From Propionibacterium sp. (lineage in GTDB: Bacteria > Actinomycetota > Actinomycetes > Propionibacteriales > Propionibacteriaceae): a stretch of DNA of 8,771 nucleotides. Positions 4,802-8,771 of the stretch are shown here, one piece after another; the stretch's first letter is position 1, and each line of letters begins with the position of its first letter. The DNA is taken from NCBI GenBank assembly GCA_012719335.1, contig JAAYAO010000042.1, positions 1 through 8,771 of the forward strand, in the 5' to 3' direction. Below the pieces are notes generated by a model. It searched no databases, had not been told where the DNA came from, and was given only the letters and a program-made list of their open reading frames with translations. A program made the position numbers and the translations under genes.

Positions 4802-6748
4802 ATGAGCGCAGCAGAACCGGAAACCCTGTTTCCCCGCCTGGAACCGTTGTTGGGGCGGGTCGGCAAACCGATCCAGTACGTCGGTGGTGAGGTCAACTCG
4901 GTGGTCACCGAGTGGGCCGATGCCGACGTGCGCTGGTGCCTGATGTACCCCGACGCCTACGAGGTCGGCCAGCCCAACCAGGGTGTCGCGATCCTGTACG
5001 AGGTGCTCAACGAGGCCGACCGGGTGCTCGCCGAACGCACCTACGCGGTGTGGCCGGACTTGGCCGCACTGATGCGGCAACACGGCATCCCGCAGTTCAC
5101 CCTCGACACCCACCGTCCGGTACGGGCCTTCGACGTGCTCGGGGTCAGCTTCTCCACCGAACTGGGGTACACCAACCTGCTGGAGACCCTCGACCTGGCC
5201 GGCATCCCGCTGCACGCCGCCGACCGCACCGACGAGGATCCGATCGTGCTGGCCGGCGGGCACGCCAGCTTCAACCCCGAACCGATCGCCGACTTCATCG
5301 ACGCCGCGGTGCTGGGTGACGGGGAGGAAATCTCCCTGGCGATCAGCGAACTCATCGCCGAGTGGAAGTCCGAGGGCAGCCCCGGCGGACGCGACGAACT
5401 GCTCGCGCGACTGGCCGCCACCGGCGGGGTGTACATCCCGCGCTTCTACACCGTCGACTATCTGCCCGACGGCCGGATCCAGCGGGTCGCGCCGAACCGG
5501 GCCGGGGTGCCGTTCACGGTGCGCAAGCACACCCTGATGGACCTCGACCAGTGGCCGTACCCGAAGAAGCCCCTGGTGCCGTTGGCCGAAACCGTGCACG
5601 AACGCTATTCGGTGGAGATCTTCCGCGGCTGTACCCGTGGCTGCCGGTTCTGCCAGGCCGGGATGATCACCCGTCCGGTGCGGGAACGCAGTATCGAGAC
5701 GATCGGGCGGATGGTGGCCGACGGGCTGCAGGCCACCGGCTTGGAGGAAGTCGGACTCTTGTCGCTGTCGAGTGCCGATCACTCCGAGATCGGCGAGGTC
5801 ACCACCCAGTTGGCCGACCGCTACGAGGACTCCAACGTGTCGCTGTCGTTGCCCAGCACCCGGGTGGACGCCTTCAACATCGACCTGGCCAACGAACTGT
5901 CCCGCAACGGCCGCCGCTCCGGGCTGACCTTCGCCCCCGAGGGCGGTTCGGAACGGATGCGTCGGGTGATCAACAAGATGGTGGACGAGGACGACCTGAT
6001 CCGCACCGTCGCGACCGCCTACGGCAACGGGTGGCGGCAGGTGAAGCTCTACTTCATGTGCGGCCTGCCCACCGAAACCGACGAGGACGTGCTGGCGATC
6101 GCCGACCTGGCCGCCCGGGTGATCGAAACCGGACGCGAGGTCTCCGGCCGCAAGGACATCCGCTGCACCGTGTCGATCGGCGGGTTCGTGCCGAAGCCGC
6201 ACACCCCCTTCCAGTGGGCCGCACAGTTGGATGCCGAAACCACCCACGACCGGTTGATCAAACTCCGCGACGCGATCCGCGCCGACAAGCGGTACGGACG
6301 GGCGATCGGGCTGCGCTATCACGACGGCGAACCGGGCATCGTCGAAGGCCTGCTGTCGCGCGGCGACCGGCGCCTCGGCGCGGTGATCGAAGCCGTCTGG
6401 CGGGCCGGCGGCCGGTTCGACGGGTGGAGCGAACACTTCAGCTACCAGCGTTGGATGGACGCGGCGGCCGACACCCTCACCGGCGTCGACGTCGACTGGT
6501 ACACCACCCGCGAACGCGACTACGACGAGGTGCTGCCCTGGGATCACCTCGACGCCGGCCTGGACCGGGATTGGCTGTGGGAGGACTGGCAGGACGCCCT
6601 CGACGAGGTGAACGTGGACGACTGCCGGTGGACCCCGTGCTTCGACTGCGGGGTGTGCCAGCACCTGGACACCGAGATCCAGATCGGCCCGACCGGACGA
6701 TCCCTGCTGCCGATCGCCGAGATCACCGGCCCGTCCCTGACCCGCTGA
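4802..6748 (+). CDS. B12-binding-domain radical SAM protein, TIGR03960-like, function unknown
   Basis: A 648-residue protein with an N-terminal cobalamin-binding-like fold (about 40-210) and a radical SAM core (about 265-500). The core carries GCTRGCRFCQ with Cys277, Cys281 and Cys284 (CxxxCxxC) for the SAM-binding 4Fe-4S cluster, then LSLSSADHSEI (320-330), FAPEGGSERMR (378-387) and VKLYFMCGLPTETDED (414-429). The N-terminal part has YPDAYEVGQPNQG (49-61) and SFSTELGYTNLLETLDLAGIP (116-136), features of the TIGR03960 group. The DxHxxG cobalamin-ligand motif reads DAYEVG, with Tyr for His, so His-on B12 binding is not expected. Near the end, Cys608 and CFDCGVC (Cys613, 616, 619) could bind a second cluster or metal. 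No function is established for this family. ATG 4802 is preferred over an upstream TTG at 4736 because family proteins begin just before the RVGKPIQYVGGE-like stretch. The gene stands alone, followed by a terminator-like hairpin. Confidence 0.9.
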   Translation: MSAAEPETLFPRLEPLLGRVGKPIQYVGGEVNSVVTEWADADVRWCLMYPDAYEVGQPNQGVAILYEVLNEADRVLAERTYAVWPDLAALMRQHGIPQFTLDTHRPVRAFDVLGVSFSTELGYTNLLETLDLAGIPLHAADRTDEDPIVLAGGHASFNPEPIADFIDAAVLGDGEEISLAISELIAEWKSEGSPGGRDELLARLAATGGVYIPRFYTVDYLPDGRIQRVAPNRAGVPFTVRKHTLMDLDQWPYPKKPLVPLAETVHERYSVEIFRGCTRGCRFCQAGMITRPVRERSIETIGRMVADGLQATGLEEVGLLSLSSADHSEIGEVTTQLADRYEDSNVSLSLPSTRVDAFNIDLANELSRNGRRSGLTFAPEGGSERMRRVINKMVDEDDLIRTVATAYGNGWRQVKLYFMCGLPTETDEDVLAIADLAARVIETGREVSGRKDIRCTVSIGGFVPKPHTPFQWAAQLDAETTHDRLIKLRDAIRADKRYGRAIGLRYHDGEPGIVEGLLSRGDRRLGAVIEAVWRAGGRFDGWSEHFSYQRWMDAAADTLTGVDVDWYTTRERDYDEVLPWDHLDAGLDRDWLWEDWQDALDEVNVDDCRWTPCFDCGVCQHLDTEIQIGPTGRSLLPIAEITGPSLTR

Positions 6749-6788
6749 CCCGGGCCGGCACCCCGACGTCGGGTGCACCGCGCCCGGG
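6749..6788 (+). terminator. Probable terminator hairpin after the radical SAM gene
   Basis: A nested palindrome begins immediately after the TGA. The outer arms CCCGGGC (6749-6755) and GCCCGGG (6782-6788) enclose an inner stem GCACCC (6758-6763) / GGGTGC (6771-6776). The structure is very GC-rich and has no T-run, as is common for candidate terminators in high-GC actinobacteria. Termination is inferred from place and structure. Confidence 0.5.
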
Positions 6789-6916
6789 CATCCCGCCCCG
6801 TCCGAGCCACGACCGTCCTTGGGCGAACCCGCCGGATCCGCGGCCGGTCGGGCGCGCTCGAATCCACCTCCCGCGCCGAGAGCTGTCGACGGGTATAGCC
6901 CGCAGAGAAAAGCTCG

Positions 6917-6931
6917 TCCCGGTGAACGGGA
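6917..6931 (+). other. Inverted repeat upstream of cysQ
   Basis: TCCCG-GTGAA-CGGGA is a perfect 5-bp inverted repeat with a five-base centre. It lies about 40 bases before the cysQ start and contains a TGAAC that recurs at 6940-6944. It could be part of a regulator site or a chance hairpin. Confidence 0.3.
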
Positions 6932-6939
6932 ACCCCGGC

Positions 6940-6952
6940 TGAACAGCGTTCA
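6940..6952 (+). promoter_or_regulatory. Operator-like inverted repeat in the cysQ promoter
   Basis: TGAAC-AGC-GTTCA is a perfect inverted repeat placed just upstream of the candidate -10 (6960-6965), where a bound repressor would block RNA polymerase. A further TGAAC half-site sits at 6923-6927, 17 bases upstream. The regulator is not known; the spacing of three does not fit the four-base spacing of the actinobacterial LexA box. Confidence 0.4.
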
Positions 6953-6959
6953 ATCTTCC

Positions 6960-6965
6960 TACTCT
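6960..6965 (+). promoter_or_regulatory. Candidate -10 of the cysQDN promoter; probably leaderless mRNA
   Basis: TACTCT matches TANNNT and ends seven bases before ATG 6973, the distance expected if transcription starts at or next to the start codon. No Shine-Dalgarno precedes the ATG (the seven bases are GGGACGC). A -35 is not evident. Confidence 0.5.
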
Positions 6966-6972
6966 GGGACGC

Positions 6973-7740
6973 ATGGGCAATGATGCTGACACCACGGGCG
7001 CCGCAGCCGGCGACTCCCGCACCGCCGCCGACCTGGCCACCGCGGCCGGGGAGCTGCTGCTGAAGATCCGGGCCGGGCTGGCCGCCGGAACCGACCCGGT
7101 CGACCTGCGCAACCGCGGGGACCGCGAGAGCGACGACCTGTTGCACGCCTTGCTGCGCGAACGTCACCCGGCCGACAAGATCCTGTCGGAGGAAACCGCC
7201 GACAGCCCCGAACGGCTGACCGCCGACCGGGTCTGGATCATCGACCCGTTGGACGGCACCCGCGAGTTCGGTGAGGACGGCCGCGACGACTGGGCGGTGC
7301 ACGTCGCCCTGGTCGAGCACGGCGAACTGGTCGCCGGTGCGGTGGCCCTGCCCGGCCTCGGCGTCACCTTCGACAGCGGCACCGCCCGGCTCGCCCCGCG
7401 CCCGGACGGGCCGGTGCGGGTGGTGGTCAGCCGTACCCGCCGTCCCGAACCGGTGCTGAACCTGGCCGAGAAGATGGACGGCCGGCTCGTCGAGATGGGC
7501 TCGGCCGGTGCGAAGGCGATGGCCGTGGTGCGCGGCGAGGTCGACATCTACGCCCACACCGGCGGCCAATACGAATGGGACTCCGCCGCCCCGGTGGCGG
7601 TCGCCCGCGCCGCCGGGCTGCACGTCTCCCGGATCGACGGATCCGCCCTGCGCTACAACCAGCCCGACCCGAAGCTGCCCGACCTGCTGATCTGCCGGCC
7701 CGAGTACGCCGACCGCGCCCTGGAGGTGCTGAACTCATGA
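6973..7740 (+). CDS. cysQ: 3'(2'),5'-bisphosphate nucleotidase CysQ, inositol monophosphatase family
   Basis: A 255-residue Mg2+-dependent phosphatase of the inositol monophosphatase superfamily. It is predicted to hydrolyse 3'-phosphoadenosine 5'-phosphate (PAP) to AMP, removing the by-product of PAPS use. Metal-binding motifs are complete: Glu73/Glu74 in ILSEET, DPLDGT at 91-96 with Asp91 and Asp94, and WDSAAP at 202-207 with Asp203. GDRESD at 49-54 is the usual substrate-side segment. Length is normal for actinobacterial CysQ. The product is cytoplasmic, as no signal peptide is visible. The best-known actinobacterial homologue, in Mycobacterium tuberculosis, also acts on fructose-1,6-bisphosphate and inositol phosphates in vitro, so the substrate range may be wider. 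The overlap with cysD (ATGA at 7737-7740) ties it to sulfate activation. It appears to be the first gene of the operon, with a promoter directly upstream. Confidence 0.92.
   Translation: MGNDADTTGAAAGDSRTAADLATAAGELLLKIRAGLAAGTDPVDLRNRGDRESDDLLHALLRERHPADKILSEETADSPERLTADRVWIIDPLDGTREFGEDGRDDWAVHVALVEHGELVAGAVALPGLGVTFDSGTARLAPRPDGPVRVVVSRTRRPEPVLNLAEKMDGRLVEMGSAGAKAMAVVRGEVDIYAHTGGQYEWDSAAPVAVARAAGLHVSRIDGSALRYNQPDPKLPDLLICRPEYADRALEVLNS
7722..7727 (+). promoter_or_regulatory. Ribosome binding site for cysD
   Basis: GGAGGT nine bases before ATG 7737, inside the end of cysQ. The cysD frame is open for some 160 bases upstream within cysQ, but the conserved CysD N terminus begins at this ATG. 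Confidence 0.75.
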
Positions 7741-8657
7741 CCCACGACCTCAGAACCCCGGAGCTGACCCACCTGCAACGGTTGGAGGCCGAGAGCATCC
7801 ACATCCTGCGGGAGACCGTCGCCGAGAGCGAGAACCCGGTGATGCTGTACTCGGTCGGCAAGGACTCGGCGGTGATGCTGCACCTGGCACTGAAGGCCTT
7901 CTACCCGTCCAAGCTGCCCTTCCCCTTGCTGCACGTCGACACCACCTGGAAGTTCCGCGACATGTACGCGCTGCGCGACAAGGTGGCCGCCCGCGACGAC
8001 GTCGACCTGCTGATCTACCACAACCCCGAGTGCGTGGAGCAGAACATCAACCCCTTCGACCATGGTTCGGCGGTGCACACCGACATGTGGAAGACCGAGG
8101 GGCTGAAGCAGGCGATCGACCACTACAAGTTCGACGCCGCCTTCGGTGGGGCCCGCCGGGATGAGGAGAAGTCCCGGGCGAAGGAACGGATCTTCTCGAT
8201 TCGCACCGCCGAGCACCGCTGGGACCCCAAGGCACAGCGCCCCGAACTGTGGAACCTGTACAACGTGCGCAAGGCGCCGGGGGAGAGCCTGCGGGTGTTC
8301 CCGCTGTCGAACTGGACCGAGCTCGACATCTGGCAGTACATCCTGCTGGAGGGCATCGAGATCGTGCCGCTGTACTACTCGGCGAAGCGTCCGGTCGTCG
8401 AACGCGACGGCACCCTGATCATGGTCGACGACGAACGGATGCGGTTGCGCGAGGGTGAGGAGCCGATGATGAAGTCGGTCCGCTTCCGCACCCTGGGCTG
8501 CTACCCGTTGACCGGTGCGGTCGAATCCGAGGCCGACACGCTGCCCGACATCATCCAGGAAATGTTGCTGACCACCACCTCCGAACGGCAGGGCCGGGTG
8601 ATCGACCACGACTCGGCCGCATCGATGGAGAAGAAGAAGCAGGAGGGCTACTTCTGA
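7737..8657 (+). CDS. cysD: Sulfate adenylyltransferase subunit 2 (CysD)
   Basis: A 306-residue ATP-pyrophosphatase-type subunit of ATP sulfurylase. With CysN it makes adenosine 5'-phosphosulfate and pyrophosphate from ATP and sulfate, driven by GTP hydrolysis on CysN. The PP-loop [11 protein letters not shown] is at 38-48, followed by [13 protein letters not shown] (65-77), [18 protein letters not shown] (137-154), [15 protein letters not shown] (188-202), [15 protein letters not shown] (211-225) and the family-typical C-terminal EKKKQEGYF. Length matches the family (about 300-310). No cysteine biosynthesis reductase gene (cysH, cysI) is visible in the window. The start is ATG 7737, overlapping the cysQ stop. 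The TGA overlaps the cysN ATG by one base, consistent with coupled synthesis of the two subunits. Nothing appears truncated. Confidence 0.97.
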   Translation: MTHDLRTPELTHLQRLEAESIHILRETVAESENPVMLYSVGKDSAVMLHLALKAFYPSKLPFPLLHVDTTWKFRDMYALRDKVAARDDVDLLIYHNPECVEQNINPFDHGSAVHTDMWKTEGLKQAIDHYKFDAAFGGARRDEEKSRAKERIFSIRTAEHRWDPKAQRPELWNLYNVRKAPGESLRVFPLSNWTELDIWQYILLEGIEIVPLYYSAKRPVVERDGTLIMVDDERMRLREGEEPMMKSVRFRTLGCYPLTGAVESEADTLPDIIQEMLLTTTSERQGRVIDHDSAASMEKKKQEGYF

Positions 8658-8771
8658 TGTCGCACCAATCCGATCTGATCGCCACCGACATCGACGCCTA
8701 CCTCGATGCCCACGCCAACAAGTCGATGCTGCGGTTCATCACCTGCGGCTCGGTCGACGACGGCAAGTCCA
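8657..8771 (+). CDS. cysN: Sulfate adenylyltransferase subunit 1 (CysN or CysNC), N-terminal fragment; 3' end outside window
   Basis: The first 38 codons, plus one base of the next, of the large GTPase subunit of ATP sulfurylase. The stretch [16 protein letters not shown] at about residues 23-38 is the start of the translation-factor-like GTPase domain, with the P-loop GSVDDGKS at 31-38, characteristic of CysN. CysN couples GTP hydrolysis to sulfate adenylation by CysD. The start is ATG 8657, overlapping the cysD stop by one base, with AGGAGGG at 8641-8647 nine bases upstream. The window ends before it can be seen whether an APS kinase (CysC) domain is fused at the C terminus, which is common in actinobacteria. 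Confidence 0.95.
   Translation, partial: MSHQSDLIATDIDAYLDAHANKSMLRFITCGSVDDGKS

Noticed and set aside
4592..6778. A 728-codon open frame on the - strand opposite the radical SAM gene
   Set aside because: It is a GC-codon shadow: low complexity, rich in Gly, His, Val and Gln, resembles no known family, and lies wholly opposite a gene with clear motifs.
6940..6952. LexA (SOS) box upstream of cysQ
   Set aside because: The centre spacing is three bases, not four, the outer TC/GA bases of the actinobacterial consensus are missing, and the operon has no DNA-damage role.
6749..6972. S-box or other sulfur-related riboswitch before cysQ
   Set aside because: No conserved SAM riboswitch core could be found, and the -10 lies so close to the ATG that a structured leader is unlikely.
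1..8771. Defence system, phage, integron, CRISPR array or mobile element
   Set aside because: No transposase, integrase, nuclease-type defence gene, spaced direct repeats or tRNA attachment site was seen; base composition and codon use look even throughout.

Overview
The window is GC-rich, and its codons strongly prefer G or C at third positions. Nearly all genes lie on the + strand, tightly packed with 1-4 base overlaps (TGATG, ATGA and GTGA junctions). Candidate promoters have a TANNNT -10 close to the start codon and no good -35. Together with the protein sequences this points to a high-GC actinobacterium. A REP-like hairpin of a kind I associate with Propionibacteriales-type genomes hints at that order, but only weakly. 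I see no transposase, integrase, phage gene, CRISPR array, tRNA or rRNA.

Region 1 (1-3715) is the 3' part of an mrp/mnh multisubunit cation/proton antiporter operon. It holds the C-terminal MrpB-type end of MnhA (or a separate MnhB), then complete MnhC, MnhD, MnhE, MnhF and MnhG, each overlapping the next. MnhC and MnhG carry long non-membrane C-terminal tails, and the MnhA/B end has a basic tail. Region 2 (3720-4514) is a short-chain dehydrogenase/reductase with its own Shine-Dalgarno. It starts four bases after mnhG and so is probably the last gene of the same transcript.

Region 3 (4515-4801) is non-coding: a REP-like hairpin, a smaller hairpin and a probable promoter. Region 4 (4802-6748) is a 648-residue radical SAM protein of the B12-binding-domain type (TIGR03960-like), with a second cysteine cluster at its C terminus. 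Its usual partner (TIGR03936/DUF2344 protein) does not follow. A nested hairpin right after its stop probably ends the transcript.

Region 5 (6973-8771) is a sulfate-activation operon: cysQ (3'(2'),5'-bisphosphate nucleotidase), cysD (sulfate adenylyltransferase small subunit) and the first 38 codons of cysN (large GTPase subunit), cut by the window edge. CysD and CysN make APS from sulfate and ATP. CysQ removes PAP, which suggests PAPS is also made or used. The operon appears to start from a nearly leaderless promoter that contains a TGAAC/GTTCA inverted repeat resembling an operator.

Most of this is ordinary housekeeping and transport content. I do not see a convincing new system. The points most worth a second look are the orphan radical SAM gene, the dehydrogenase attached to the mrp operon, the REP-like element and the operator-like repeat upstream of cysQ.
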